A stretch of 64,000 bases of DNA from Thermobaculum terrenum ATCC BAA-798 (GTDB taxonomy: Bacteria > Chloroflexota > Chloroflexia > Thermobaculales > Thermobaculaceae): NCBI RefSeq assembly GCF_000025005.1, contig NC_013525.1, positions 1,762,501-1,826,500 of the forward strand, in the 5' to 3' direction. Within the stretch, counting starts at the first letter, position 1; each line of letters begins with the position of its first letter. Shown here in pieces: positions 8,772-17,516 of this stretch. Below the pieces are notes generated by a model that was given only the letters and a program-made list of their open reading frames with translations, was not told the DNA's origin and did no database searches. A program made the translations under genes and the position numbers.

Positions 8772-8813
8772 ATAAAACAAAGACCCGGGTCAATCTCCGG
8801 GTCTTTGTTTTAT
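8772..8813. terminator. Bidirectional intrinsic terminator
   Basis: A 17-bp perfect stem (8772-8788 with 8797-8813) encloses an 8-base loop. A/T-rich arms give a U-tract in both directions. It serves rplY on the plus strand and contains the stop codon of the convergent LysM gene on the minus strand. Confidence 0.9.
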
Positions 8814-9139
8814 TTATTCAGGGGTCTTACCGGCACCTTAATAACCTGGCCAGCCCTTATGGTATTAGGGTTGTCTATGCCATTTAAGGCGGCTAACTCC
8901 TCTACGGTTAGTCCGTAGCGGCTAGCTATCTCTGTAAGAGTCTCACCAGGTTTAATGACGTACTCTTTAGTGGCAATCCGAAGCGGTGTGGGCGTTGCCC
9001 CCGCACCTTCAGGAGTGGAGACAGAAATCACCACTGCAGGAGTAGAATTAGGGGGCACAGATACCTGCAGCTCAGAACAAGCTGCAGCAAAAGCAAATAA
9101 GAATATAACTACTAACAGAGAGAGCTTGATCCTTTTCAT
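8810..9139 (-). CDS. LysM-domain lipoprotein
   Basis: This is a small secreted cell-wall-binding lipoprotein. Starting at the ATG at 9139, a basic N-terminus and hydrophobic core lead to a lipobox-like FAAAC at about residue 20. A Pro/Thr-rich linker follows, then one LysM domain (residues ~58-103, with YVIKPGETLTEIASRYGLT and AALNGIDNPNTIRAGQ). The frame stays open upstream to a TTG at 9178, but that would place extra residues before the signal peptide, so 109 residues is preferred. No partner gene is obvious; the domain suggests peptidoglycan attachment only. Confidence 0.82.
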   Translation of the reverse strand: MKRIKLSLLVVIFLFAFAAACSELQVSVPPNSTPAVVISVSTPEGAGATPTPLRIATKEYVIKPGETLTEIASRYGLTVEELAALNGIDNPNTIRAGQVIKVPVRPLNK

Positions 9140-9224
9140 TGCTGAGCATTCTACCAGGGCATCAACAAGGTTGTCCAAGATACACGGGTTGACAATATAA
9201 TATCAGCAGGGCTAAACTTCCGCT

Positions 9225-9917
9225 GTGCTCAAGATAACTCCGATCCTGATCCTAGGACCAAAATCACCAATAAGGGATAGCTGTGTACAGGCGCTAAGTA
9301 AGCATGGAATTAGACCCAAGGTATTAGAGAGCCTGTATCTCTTAGGGAATTGTTTTCCTGATAAAGGATTGATAGTTGTCACCTCAAAGAATGAGCAATA
9401 TCAATACTTGCTTAGCTACTGTAAGGAACTGGGGACATCTTTTCCTATTATTGCCATCATAGATAGCGATGACCCCGAGATCAGAGTAAATCTCTTAGAG
9501 ACTGGAGCTGATGACGTCCTGCCTGCAGATAAGATTAGATCACAACTGGTTCCCAGGATCAAGGCGGTTTTGAGAAGGTACGGTCTTGTATCATGGGACT
9601 CTCAATGTGCACGCATAACAGTAGGTAGTATTACCCTCAATACCCAAAGCCATAAAGTGACCGTTAAGGGCAGAGATATCAAGTTGTCCCCTACAGAGTG
9701 TAAGATACTCCAAAAACTGATGTTACACGCTGATAGAATAGTCCCTCACGCAGATATCACATCCACTGTGTGGGGTGAGGACTATAATGGCAATTCAGAG
9801 AAGCTAAGAGTCTATATTAGGCAAATAAGACAGAAGCTGTGCGCGCAAGATCCTACTATCGAGATAATTAATCACCCCGGCATAGGGTATATGCTCTCAG
9901 TAAATCCTACCGACTGA
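9225..9917 (+). CDS. OmpR/PhoB-like regulator with degenerate receiver
   Basis: The C-terminal ~95 residues are an OmpR-type winged helix (ITLNTQSHKVTVKG, then LSPTECKILQKLM, and RVYIRQIRQKL with IINHPGIGYML). The first ~120 residues have receiver-like alternating strands and helices (ILILGPK, FPIIAIIDSDDPE, GADDVLPAD). The acidic pocket and the phospho-acceptor Asp are missing: the strand that should end in Asp reads GLIVVTSKNE. It is therefore probably an atypical, phosphorylation-independent regulator. No histidine kinase lies nearby. The start is GTG. Its 3' end overlaps convergent gmk by 11 bases. Confidence 0.75.
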   Translation: MLKITPILILGPKSPIRDSCVQALSKHGIRPKVLESLYLLGNCFPDKGLIVVTSKNEQYQYLLSYCKELGTSFPIIAIIDSDDPEIRVNLLETGADDVLPADKIRSQLVPRIKAVLRRYGLVSWDSQCARITVGSITLNTQSHKVTVKGRDIKLSPTECKILQKLMLHADRIVPHADITSTVWGEDYNGNSEKLRVYIRQIRQKLCAQDPTIEIINHPGIGYMLSVNPTD

Positions 9918-10563
9918 CGCTTGATTCCTGAGGTCTTCCTAAGCAACGAGACGATTTCTCCCTGTTGATTATCTCCACTATCTCCCGTACTACCGACTCA
10001 ACATCATTATCACGATTTAACACCACGTAGTCGAATTCATCTGCAGCTTTCAATTCTTCTAGAGCTGCCTCCTCCCTAGCACGTAGCTTCTCCGGAGTCT
10101 CTGTTTTCCTAGCTCTCAGATGATATTTCAGCCATTCTATACTTGGCGGTGCTAGAAATAGCAGTAAAGCTTCAGGAAAATCTTTGCGTACAGAACGTGC
10201 ACCCTGGACATCAAGCTTAAGAAGTACGTCCTTACCTTCTTTCAGTGCCCTAATAACTGGCGATTTGGGAGATCCATACCAGTTACCATATACGTTGGCG
10301 TACTCTAGAAACTCTCCCTGCTCTATCTTCTTCTTGAACTCCTCTACGGATAAAAAGTAGTAATGATAACCATCTATCTCTCCAGGCCTTTTGGGCCTGG
10401 TAGTAGCAGTAATGGCATAATGCATAGGGATTTGCATTTCCCTCATCTTCTGCAGGACAGTATCTTTGCCCACACCAGATGGGCCAGATAGTACTACCAA
10501 AAGTGGTTTGTTACATGGGAGGTTAGAATCCAATTCAAATACCCTCCTGAATGCAGATAACAC
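9907..10563 (-). CDS. gmk: Guanylate kinase
   Basis: Gmk phosphorylates GMP to GDP with ATP. The P-loop GPSGVGKDT occurs near residue 28. The GMP-binding segment ITATTRPKRPGEIDGYHYYF follows, then FLEYANVYGNWYGSP and LKLDVQGA, all diagnostic. The length is 218 residues, with a short N-terminal extension before the P-loop strand. The GTG start is only 23 bases from the divergent rqcH gene, so the two genes share a very short control region. Confidence 0.96.
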   Translation of the reverse strand: MLSAFRRVFELDSNLPCNKPLLVVLSGPSGVGKDTVLQKMREMQIPMHYAITATTRPKRPGEIDGYHYYFLSVEEFKKKIEQGEFLEYANVYGNWYGSPKSPVIRALKEGKDVLLKLDVQGARSVRKDFPEALLLFLAPPSIEWLKYHLRARKTETPEKLRAREEAALEELKAADEFDYVVLNRDNDVESVVREIVEIINREKSSRCLGRPQESSVSR

Positions 10564-10586
10564 GAGAGAACATGGAGTAAATTGTT

Positions 10587-12308
10587 ATGTATTTTGATGC
10601 TCTAACAACAGCAGCTATAAGTGACGAACTGGAAGAGACGGTCATCGGAGGCTTTATACAAAAGCTTTATATCCCAAACGAGGGGAGTTTAGCTTTCGAA
10701 GTTTATAACCACAGGGAAAGACTCTACCTATTTATCAGCATAGAAGCCTCTCATCCTAGGATAACGTTGCTCCCTGAAAAACCTCCTCATAACCCAGATC
10801 TTGTCACCCCTATAGCCCTTTTATTGAGAAAACATGCCTTAGGAGCGCGTATAGAAGAAATCTTCCAGCCCGTCGCAGAAAGAGTTATTGGATTGAGTAT
10901 AGCGAAAAGATCTCCTGAACTCAACTCTAAGCACTGGCTTTACGCCGAGCTGATGGGACGACACAGCAATCTAATAATGCTGGATGAGAACCGCACGACT
11001 ATAGTGGAAAGCCTGAAAAGAGTGACATCAGATATGAGCAAGGTCAGAGTCGTACTGCCTAAGTACCCTTACATCCCTCCTCCAGCAAGATCTGGTATCC
11101 ATCCGAACGACCTAACTAGAGACAAACTAGGAGACACACTTAAATCGGCCGAAGACGACACTCCTCTCTGGCAATTGTTAGTTACAAAGGTAGTAGGAAT
11201 CAGTCCACTGCTAGGTAAAGAAATAGCTTATCGAAGTACAGGCAATGTGGAAATCAGAGTCAGCCAGATTAAGGATATTTACGCAGTAATCCAAGTAGTA
11301 CAGGACATGGTATCACTATGGAGGACCCGTAACTGGGAGCCCTGTATAGCTGTAAGCAACGACAAAGTCCTCGCATATGCCCCATATCGCATGTTCCATC
11401 TAGCTGAGAAGGCAGAGTTACGTGTACTAAGCAGTATGAGTGAAGCGATTAATGCCTACCAGCAGGCTCCAGCCAGAAAGGAATCCACTGGAGTAGCTAA
11501 GACAAAACTAATAAATGACCTACAGGAACTGTTGGTTAGAGCCAGACAAAAGGTTCGCTCTCTACAAGAACAAGAATCAAACTTAGCTTCTGTGGAGAAG
11601 CTAAGAGAAGAGGGAGAAACTATATTGTCGCATCTCTATGATATACAGCCAGGGCAGACAGAACTTGTTGTTGGAAACCAAGTGATCAAATTAGATCCAA
11701 TGCTTTCTCCTTCGGAGAACGCTCAAAAGAGATTTGAGGAATATAAAAGGCGAAAAAGAGCCCTCCAAGAAATACCCAAGTTAATCGAACAAGCAAAACT
11801 GGAGGTTTCTGCATTGGAGGAGGCTTTGACCTTCGCTCAAATGTCAGAAACCGATGCCGAGGCTTCTCAACTACGAAAGGAGCTAGAGAGATCTGGTATT
11901 CTCGGTGGGCATCGAGTGGAAAGCAAACAGAATAAGAAATCACAAAGCATTCCTAAGATAATGAGCTTCTCTCCTCTTCCTGGAGTAAAGATTATGGTGG
12001 GTAGATCATCAATCCAAAACAATCACCTTCTCGAGCAAGCCAAACCCGATGACTGGTGGTTTCATGCCAGGAACTTACCAGGCTCACACGTGATTGTAAG
12101 AAGCAGTAACCCTAATCTTGATAAATTTATGATTGAGATCGCCGCTAAAACCGCTGCTTACTATAGCAGCGCAAGGGATTCTAGCTCAGTTGAGGTGGTA
12201 TATTGCCCTGTGAGATACGTTCGTAAAATAAAGGGTGCAGGTCCAGGGCAAGTTACCTATAGGAACGAGAAAAGTATAAACGTGAAGCCTGAAAAACATG
12301 TAGGATAA
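10587..12308 (+). CDS. rqcH: Rqc2-homologue RqcH (NFACT family)
   Basis: RqcH binds 50S subunits carrying stalled nascent chains and directs alanine tailing in ribosome-associated quality control. It was formerly annotated as fibronectin-binding protein FbpA. The NFACT-N domain (MYFDALTTAAISDELEE, then GGFIQKLY) leads into an HhH region. A long coiled coil follows at about residues 300-430. The C-terminal NFACT-R domain has DDWWFHARNLPGSHVIV. The length of 573 is normal for bacterial members. It is divergent from gmk and convergent with tatC. Confidence 0.92.
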   Translation: MYFDALTTAAISDELEETVIGGFIQKLYIPNEGSLAFEVYNHRERLYLFISIEASHPRITLLPEKPPHNPDLVTPIALLLRKHALGARIEEIFQPVAERVIGLSIAKRSPELNSKHWLYAELMGRHSNLIMLDENRTTIVESLKRVTSDMSKVRVVLPKYPYIPPPARSGIHPNDLTRDKLGDTLKSAEDDTPLWQLLVTKVVGISPLLGKEIAYRSTGNVEIRVSQIKDIYAVIQVVQDMVSLWRTRNWEPCIAVSNDKVLAYAPYRMFHLAEKAELRVLSSMSEAINAYQQAPARKESTGVAKTKLINDLQELLVRARQKVRSLQEQESNLASVEKLREEGETILSHLYDIQPGQTELVVGNQVIKLDPMLSPSENAQKRFEEYKRRKRALQEIPKLIEQAKLEVSALEEALTFAQMSETDAEASQLRKELERSGILGGHRVESKQNKKSQSIPKIMSFSPLPGVKIMVGRSSIQNNHLLEQAKPDDWWFHARNLPGSHVIVRSSNPNLDKFMIEIAAKTAAYYSSARDSSSVEVVYCPVRYVRKIKGAGPGQVTYRNEKSINVKPEKHVG

Positions 12309-12314
12309 CCCAAC

Positions 12315-13064
12315 TTACCAGATCCTTCCCATAAGTATACCGAGTTCATAAAGCAGGTACATGGGAGTAGCTACTATCATCATGTTCATAGGATCAGGAG
12401 TAGGGGTGATTATGGCAGCCGCAATCAAAATTACTACGAAAGCGTATTTTCTTAGTTTGGTAAGCTTCTGAACGGAAACTATATTTGCTTTGATAAGCAC
12501 ATAAACTATTACAGGAGTTTCAAAGCTAAGCCCAACCCATAACAACAAGTTACTTACGAAGCCTATATAGTCTGCAAAGCGAGGCATCGTAGCAATATCT
12601 TCTGAACCAAATCCTAACAGGAAGCGCAGGGCCGTAGGCAGGACTATAAAATAGCCAAAGATAACGCCTGTAACAAACAGCAATGTAACGAAAGGTAGGG
12701 CACGCAATACAAACCTTCGTTCTCTCTTAGTCAGACCAGGGCTAATAAAGGCGATAAGTTGATAGACTATCAGCGGCATGGCGATAGCTATACCACCGAT
12801 GAAGGCCACCTTCATGTAAGTAGTGAACTTTTCCGTAATGCCAGTAGCCAACGGAGTATGGGGCTTAATTAACTCTAGTAAGGCTTGTACTATATGCTGG
12901 ACAAAGAGGAAGCTAATAGCCATACCCACAACTACACCTAAGCCAGCCCTAATCAACCTCGATCGGAGCTCAGCCAGGTGCTCGGTTAGGGTCATTTCGG
13001 GCCCTTCGTACTCTTCCCCTTCACCCTGATTGTCCGGGATGTACATATCCTGGTCTGTCTTCAT
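12315..13064 (-). CDS. tatC: Sec-independent protein translocase TatC
   Basis: TatC is the six-helix membrane receptor of the twin-arginine export system. Conserved blocks include the N-terminal HLAELRSRLIRA and the central FISPGLTKRERR with FVTGVIFGYFIVLPTALRF (in pieces). The C-terminal RKYAFVVILIAAAIITPTPDP is also present. Six hydrophobic segments can be counted. The N-terminus is longer than usual and acidic. No tatA lies in the window, so a partner must be encoded elsewhere. A hairpin upstream separates it from acpP. Confidence 0.95.
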   Translation of the reverse strand: MKTDQDMYIPDNQGEGEEYEGPEMTLTEHLAELRSRLIRAGLGVVVGMAISFLFVQHIVQALLELIKPHTPLATGITEKFTTYMKVAFIGGIAIAMPLIVYQLIAFISPGLTKRERRFVLRALPFVTLLFVTGVIFGYFIVLPTALRFLLGFGSEDIATMPRFADYIGFVSNLLLWVGLSFETPVIVYVLIKANIVSVQKLTKLRKYAFVVILIAAAIITPTPDPMNMMIVATPMYLLYELGILMGRIW

Positions 13065-13086
13065 ACTATGAGTTTACACCAAAACT

Positions 13087-13130
13087 TTGGAGCGCCATAG
13101 CTCTAACCAGTTGAGGCTATGGCGCTCCAA
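13087..13130 (-). terminator. Terminator hairpin downstream of acpP
   Basis: A 15-bp perfect stem (13087-13101 with 13116-13130) has a 14-base loop. On the minus strand it is followed by AGTTTT, a weak U-tract. It probably ends the long fatty-acid operon before tatC. Confidence 0.7.
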
Positions 13131-13146
13131 GTATCAGGTACCTTTC

Positions 13147-13395
13147 CTATGAATTACTGCCAGCATGCTGCTCAATGTAGTTAAGAGCATCCTGAACAGT
13201 TACGATCTTCTCGGCATCCTCATCAGGTATGCTGATCCCGAATTCGTCTTCCAGCGCCATAACAAGTTCAACAACTTCAAGAGAATCAGCATTTAGATCC
13301 TCTACGAACGAGGCTTCCGGTGTAATTTGGTCTTCGGGTACATGAAGCCTATCTGCGACCATTGCCTTTAGCTTTGCATAGGTTTCCTCTTGCAC
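13147..13395 (-). CDS. acpP: Acyl carrier protein
   Basis: This small acidic carrier holds growing acyl chains on a 4'-phosphopantetheine arm. The attachment serine is in [19 protein letters not shown], the standard ACP motif. At 82 residues its length is normal. The GTG start has a GGAGGG Shine-Dalgarno. It lies at the end of the fabH-fabD-accC-nusB run, 70 bases after nusB, which agrees with a role in fatty-acid synthesis. Confidence 0.97.
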   Translation of the reverse strand: MQEETYAKLKAMVADRLHVPEDQITPEASFVEDLNADSLEVVELVMALEDEFGISIPDEDAEKIVTVQDALNYIEQHAGSNS

Positions 13396-13465
13396 GACAT
13401 CCCTCCATGATTTTGATTTGAAGACTTTGATTTTAGATAAAAACTACTTATCACGAATAATAATG

Positions 13466-13927
13466 TCATTCTCTCACAGGTGCAATCCCTCCGCTTGAAG
13501 ATTCTATAGCATCAGCTATAGCTCCTAGAACTCCGTTGACAAACTTAGGTGATGCCTCTGCCCCATACTCTTTAGCAAGCTCAACAGCTTCATTGATAGC
13601 TGCAGCTATAGGGACATCATTCCTCCTGAGCATCTCGTGCACGGCTATACGCAATATGTTCCTGTCAACTTTTGCCATCTGATCTATAGTCCACGTAGGG
13701 GTAAATCTGGTAATCAAGCTATCGTATTCCTTGCGATTCTGCCATACGCCTATAGCCAAATCTGAGGCATAAGCATGTACTTGTTCAGGTATGTTTTCTT
13801 CGTTTCGTCTGCGCTGAAGAATCTCATAGGGCTGCTTACGTGTAGTCTCAGCTTCATAGAGCACCTGCATGGCAAGTGCTCTGGCTTGGTGTCGTTGTTG
13901 TATAAACTCTTCTCTTCGAGAATCCAT
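13466..13927 (-). CDS. nusB: Transcription antitermination factor NusB
   Basis: NusB binds boxA RNA with S10 and helps antitermination and processing of rRNA. The fold is visible as RHQARALAMQVLYEAETT, then FTPTWTIDQMAKVDRNILRIAVHEML, and VPIAAAINEAVELAKEYGAEASPKFVNGVLGAI at the C-terminus (quoted in pieces of the family profile). The length is 153 residues. It starts nine bases after accC ends, inside a fatty-acid operon, a combination also seen in other Gram-positive lineages. Confidence 0.95.
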   Translation of the reverse strand: MDSRREEFIQQRHQARALAMQVLYEAETTRKQPYEILQRRRNEENIPEQVHAYASDLAIGVWQNRKEYDSLITRFTPTWTIDQMAKVDRNILRIAVHEMLRRNDVPIAAAINEAVELAKEYGAEASPKFVNGVLGAIADAIESSSGGIAPVRE

Positions 13928-13935
13928 TCCCTCAG

Positions 13936-15297
13936 TTATCTTTCGGAAGGGACCTTATTACTAAACATCTCTTCAACGAATTTAGTATGCACGTTTCCCT
14001 TCCTGAAATCCGTACGATCTATCGCCTCTCTGTGAAATTCTATACTGGTCTGGACACCAGTTATCACAAACTCGTCCAGAGCCCTTAGCATGCGGGCAAT
14101 AGCCTCATCCCGATCATCTCCCCAAGCAAGGACCTTAGCCAGCAGAGAGTCATAGTAGGTCGGGACTCTATAGCCGCAATAAAGATGAGAATCCACCCTT
14201 ATTCCAGGCCCCCCGGGAGGTATATACAAATCTATCACACCGGCTTGAGGAGCAAAATCTTTGTAAGGATCTTCAGCCACTATTCTGGACTCGATACAAT
14301 GGCCTCGAAACTCAACATCTTTTTGATCAAAGCCAAGAGGCTCCCCAGCAGCCAGCCTTATCTGCCACTTAACCAGATCTATACCAGTTACCATCTCGGT
14401 AACTGGGTGCTCTACCTGTATGCGAGTGTTTACCTCAATGAAATAAAACTTTTCCTGCTGATCAACTAGGAACTCAAATGTACCAACATTATGGAAGCGA
14501 ATGTGCTTGGCGCCCTTGATAGCTGCCTTATGTATAGCTTCTCTAGTGCGGTTAGACAGGTTCGGAGCCGGAGACTCCTCTATCAGTTTTTGATGGCGGC
14601 GCTGAACTGAACAATCTCTCTCACCAAGATGAAGCACTTTCCCGTACTTATCGGCAATTATTTGCACCTCTACATGCCGAGGTCTGTCAAGGTATTTCTC
14701 GATATACAGACGTCCATCCTTGAAAGCAGCGTCGGCTTCGCTACTGGCTACTTCGAAGGTTGAGGCAAGTTCCTCGGGAGTATGCACGACCCTCATGCCT
14801 CGCCCGCCACCTCCAGCCACAGCCTTAAGGAGTACCGGATAACCTATATCTCTCGCAATCCGAGCTGCCCTTTCGAGATTGGAAACAGGTTCTTCCGTTC
14901 CAGGAATTATCGGTACCCCGGCCTCTTTCATAGCCTGGCGAGCCATCGCCTTGTCACTCATCTGCTCGATGGCGTGTCTGGGCGGGCCTATAAAGGTGAT
15001 ACCTATACGCTCACAAATCTCACAAAGGTAAGTATTCTCCGATAGGAAACCATATCCCGGGTGTATAGCATCACAACCAGTAATCAAAGCTGCACTAACG
15101 ATAGATGGTATATTCAGATAAGATTTGGAGCTGGGTGCAGGACCAACACAGACCGATTCGTCAGCAAGTCGTACGGCCAGGGATTCTCTATCTGCTTCAG
15201 AGTAGGCAACCACAGATCTTATGCCTAATTCTCGACATGCCCTGACTACACGTACTGCTATCTCACCCCTGTTAGCTATCAGGATCTTCTTAAACAT
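13936..15297 (-). CDS. accC: Acetyl-CoA carboxylase, biotin carboxylase subunit
   Basis: AccC carboxylates biotin on the carrier protein AccB using ATP and bicarbonate. The N-terminal FKKILIANRGEIAVRV, the glycine-rich ATP loop AGGGGRGM and ERDCSVQRRHQKLIEE are present, as is FIEVNTRIQVEHPVTE. The length of 453 matches stand-alone biotin carboxylases, with no carboxyltransferase or biotin domain attached. fabD is three bases upstream. Its biotin partner accB is about 18 kb away next to efp; accA and accD are not in the window. Confidence 0.95.
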   Translation of the reverse strand: MFKKILIANRGEIAVRVVRACRELGIRSVVAYSEADRESLAVRLADESVCVGPAPSSKSYLNIPSIVSAALITGCDAIHPGYGFLSENTYLCEICERIGITFIGPPRHAIEQMSDKAMARQAMKEAGVPIIPGTEEPVSNLERAARIARDIGYPVLLKAVAGGGGRGMRVVHTPEELASTFEVASSEADAAFKDGRLYIEKYLDRPRHVEVQIIADKYGKVLHLGERDCSVQRRHQKLIEESPAPNLSNRTREAIHKAAIKGAKHIRFHNVGTFEFLVDQQEKFYFIEVNTRIQVEHPVTEMVTGIDLVKWQIRLAAGEPLGFDQKDVEFRGHCIESRIVAEDPYKDFAPQAGVIDLYIPPGGPGIRVDSHLYCGYRVPTYYDSLLAKVLAWGDDRDEAIARMLRALDEFVITGVQTSIEFHREAIDRTDFRKGNVHTKFVEEMFSNKVPSER

Positions 15298-15299
15298 GC

Positions 15300-16229
15300 C
15301 TATCCATTCCCCAGAACCGATTTTATTAGATCCTCCGAAGCTATAGCTTCGGCTTCACGTATAATTTTCCGGTTAAGTCCGGTCAATACTCTTCCTGGAC
15401 CGATCTCCACGAATTTACGAACACCATTTTCCCAAATCCTGGTGATAGACTTATGCCATATCACCGGAGATGAAAGTTGCCTCTTGAGCTCGGAACGAAC
15501 ATCCTCCACAGTCAGCAATAACTCGGCCGTGGAATTGGCCACTACAGGTACCTGAGGGGCGCTGAGATCAACAGAGTCTATATGAGGAGCAAACTCTTTC
15601 GCAGCAGGTTTCATGAGATAGGAGTGAAACGCACCGCTCACTGGAAGGGGAATCACCCTTCGAGCACCTAGTGAAGGCAGAATCTCCACAAGCTTATCAA
15701 TAGCCTCTGCGGGGCCCGATATCACCAATTGATCAGGGCTATTATAGTTGGCCACGTCAACACCATATTCCTTGGCTATTTCGGAAAGTTTATCTTCGTC
15801 CATAGCAATAACTGCAGCCATCTTGCCAGCAGTAATGCGACCGTAACGGGCCATGATCTCACCTCTTGTACGTACAAGCCTAACCGCATCCGCAAAAGTC
15901 AGGCTGCCCGCAATGAGAAGCGCGCTGTACTCACCCAGACTATGCCCAGCTAGGAAACTTGGATTCTCAATCAGATTAAGGTCAGACAGTATCCTGTACA
16001 TTACGTAGCTGCTGACGAGAATAGCAGGCTGGGCGTTCTCGGTTTGCGTTAATTCATCGGCCGGCCCCTCGAAGGCAAGTGATCGCAGACTAAATCCCAA
16101 AATATCGTCTGCCTCCTGCCAAATGCGACGAACCTCAGGATATGCCTTATATAGATCCAATCCCATACCTACATATTGAGATCCCTGGCCGGGGAAGAGG
16201 AAAGCACAGGCAGCATGATTAGATTGCAT
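15300..16229 (-). CDS. fabD: Malonyl CoA-acyl carrier protein transacylase
   Basis: FabD transfers malonyl groups from CoA to ACP. The signatures are FLFPGQGSQYVGMG at the N-terminus and the nucleophile elbow GHSLGEYSAL (Ser near residue 95). The second catalytic block contains the His of SGAFHSYLM. I chose the ATG at 16229 (309 residues) with GAAGG five bases upstream; a TTG at 16241 is possible. The start overlaps the fabH stop by 11 bases, so the two are coupled. Confidence 0.95.
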   Translation of the reverse strand: MQSNHAACAFLFPGQGSQYVGMGLDLYKAYPEVRRIWQEADDILGFSLRSLAFEGPADELTQTENAQPAILVSSYVMYRILSDLNLIENPSFLAGHSLGEYSALLIAGSLTFADAVRLVRTRGEIMARYGRITAGKMAAVIAMDEDKLSEIAKEYGVDVANYNSPDQLVISGPAEAIDKLVEILPSLGARRVIPLPVSGAFHSYLMKPAAKEFAPHIDSVDLSAPQVPVVANSTAELLLTVEDVRSELKRQLSSPVIWHKSITRIWENGVRKFVEIGPGRVLTGLNRKIIREAEAIASEDLIKSVLGNG

Positions 16230-17253
16230 ATGGGCCTTCAACCCTCTCAGATATGTGAGATTCTACATCTATCCATCTAACCACTGCAGCCCCCCAGGTG
16301 AGACCACCCCCGAAAGCTACGAATAATAGATTATCTCCCGGGGATACTTCTTCTGTCTCGAGGAACTCACACAAAGCTATAGGAACAGATGCCGCCGAGG
16401 TATTGCCATATCTATCGACATTTACAAACACTTTTTCCCAAGGGATACCCAGAGCTTCCTGGGTTGCCTTAATAATCCTTATGTTAGCTTGATGCGGGAT
16501 GACTTTTCTTATATCTTCTGGCTTTAGTCCAGCCTTATCTATGGCTTGCTTTGCAGTTTGCCCCATAGACCTGACCGCGAATTTGAACACCTCGTTACCC
16601 TTCATCCTGATACAGTGCTCACCATTGGCAAGGGTATCTGGGTTAGCTGGTTTAGCCGATCCTCCACCTTCTATAGTAAGAAGCCTTCCTACGTCCCCTT
16701 GAGCACCTAAAACTGAGCTTACTAGCCCCCCATCCTGATCGGTCGCCTCTAGCAGCACAGCGCCAGCGCCATCACCAAACAGGATACAGGTGTTACGATC
16801 CTGCCAATTGACGAACCTGCTCAGGGTCTCGGCAGCAACTATCAGCACCCTATCGTACGTGCCTGACATTATGAATTGAGAGGCTGTCACCAATGCATAG
16901 ACGAATCCCGAGCAAGCTGCATTGATATCGAGGGCAGCTGCGTTCACAGCCCCCAATTCATGCTGTATTAGGCATGCTGTGGCTGGGATTAGATGATCTG
17001 GAGTACAGGTGGCACATAATATGAGGTCCAGATCTATTGCTGCAAGATGAGCCTTATCCAATGCTCTTTGTGCAGCTATTACTCCCATGCTTGAGGTAGT
17101 CTGATCACTGCTGGCTATCCTGCGCTCAACTATGCCAGTACGAGTCCTTATCCACTCATCGCTAGTATCGACCATCTTCTCAAGGTCGTAATTGGTAAGG
17201 ACCTTTTCGGGCACGCAGAAGCCCCAGCCTGTTATAGCAGCATGCCTACACAT
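16219..17253 (-). CDS. fabH: Beta-ketoacyl-ACP synthase III
   Basis: FabH starts fatty-acid chains by condensing an acyl-CoA primer with malonyl-ACP. The catalytic triad is visible: Cys in DINAACSGFVYAL, His in VIPHQANIRI and Asn in YGNTSAASVP. The N-terminal DEWIRTRTGIVERRIA is characteristic. The length of 344 is slightly longer than the E. coli enzyme. It sits 48 bases after rpmF. In many bacteria plsX stands between rpmF and fabH; here it is missing. Confidence 0.95.
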   Translation of the reverse strand: MCRHAAITGWGFCVPEKVLTNYDLEKMVDTSDEWIRTRTGIVERRIASSDQTTSSMGVIAAQRALDKAHLAAIDLDLILCATCTPDHLIPATACLIQHELGAVNAAALDINAACSGFVYALVTASQFIMSGTYDRVLIVAAETLSRFVNWQDRNTCILFGDGAGAVLLEATDQDGGLVSSVLGAQGDVGRLLTIEGGGSAKPANPDTLANGEHCIRMKGNEVFKFAVRSMGQTAKQAIDKAGLKPEDIRKVIPHQANIRIIKATQEALGIPWEKVFVNVDRYGNTSAASVPIALCEFLETEEVSPGDNLLFVAFGGGLTWGAAVVRWIDVESHISERVEGPYAI

Positions 17254-17301
17254 TAAATATCTCCAGAAATTAGAATGTCGACTTAGGCTATAAAGATGCC
17301 G

Positions 17302-17493
17302 CTAACGGCGCGAGTTTTCAATGTCGATTACCGCTATACCCCTATAAGTGCCGCAGTTAGGGCATACGTGATGAGTCTTAACGGGGCTTCCACAACGAGG
17401 GCAGGAAGTCAATGAGATGCTCTTCAGCACGTGATGAGCTCTTCTACGTCCTTGTCTGCCCCTAGATACTCTCTGCTTGGGTAATGCACCCAC
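17302..17493 (-). CDS. rpmF: 50S ribosomal protein L32, zinc-binding form
   Basis: L32 is a small, very basic large-subunit protein. The first half is Arg/Lys/His-rich and includes the RRRAHHVLK stretch typical of L32. The second half keeps all four zinc ligands, CPRC and CPNC. The start is GTG and the length is 63 residues. It lies between yceD and fabH, the common yceD-rpmF-fab arrangement. Confidence 0.92.
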   Translation of the reverse strand: MGALPKQRVSRGRQGRRRAHHVLKSISLTSCPRCGSPVKTHHVCPNCGTYRGIAVIDIENSRR

Positions 17494-17516
17494 CTCTCAA
17501 CACACTCCTTTTCTCA

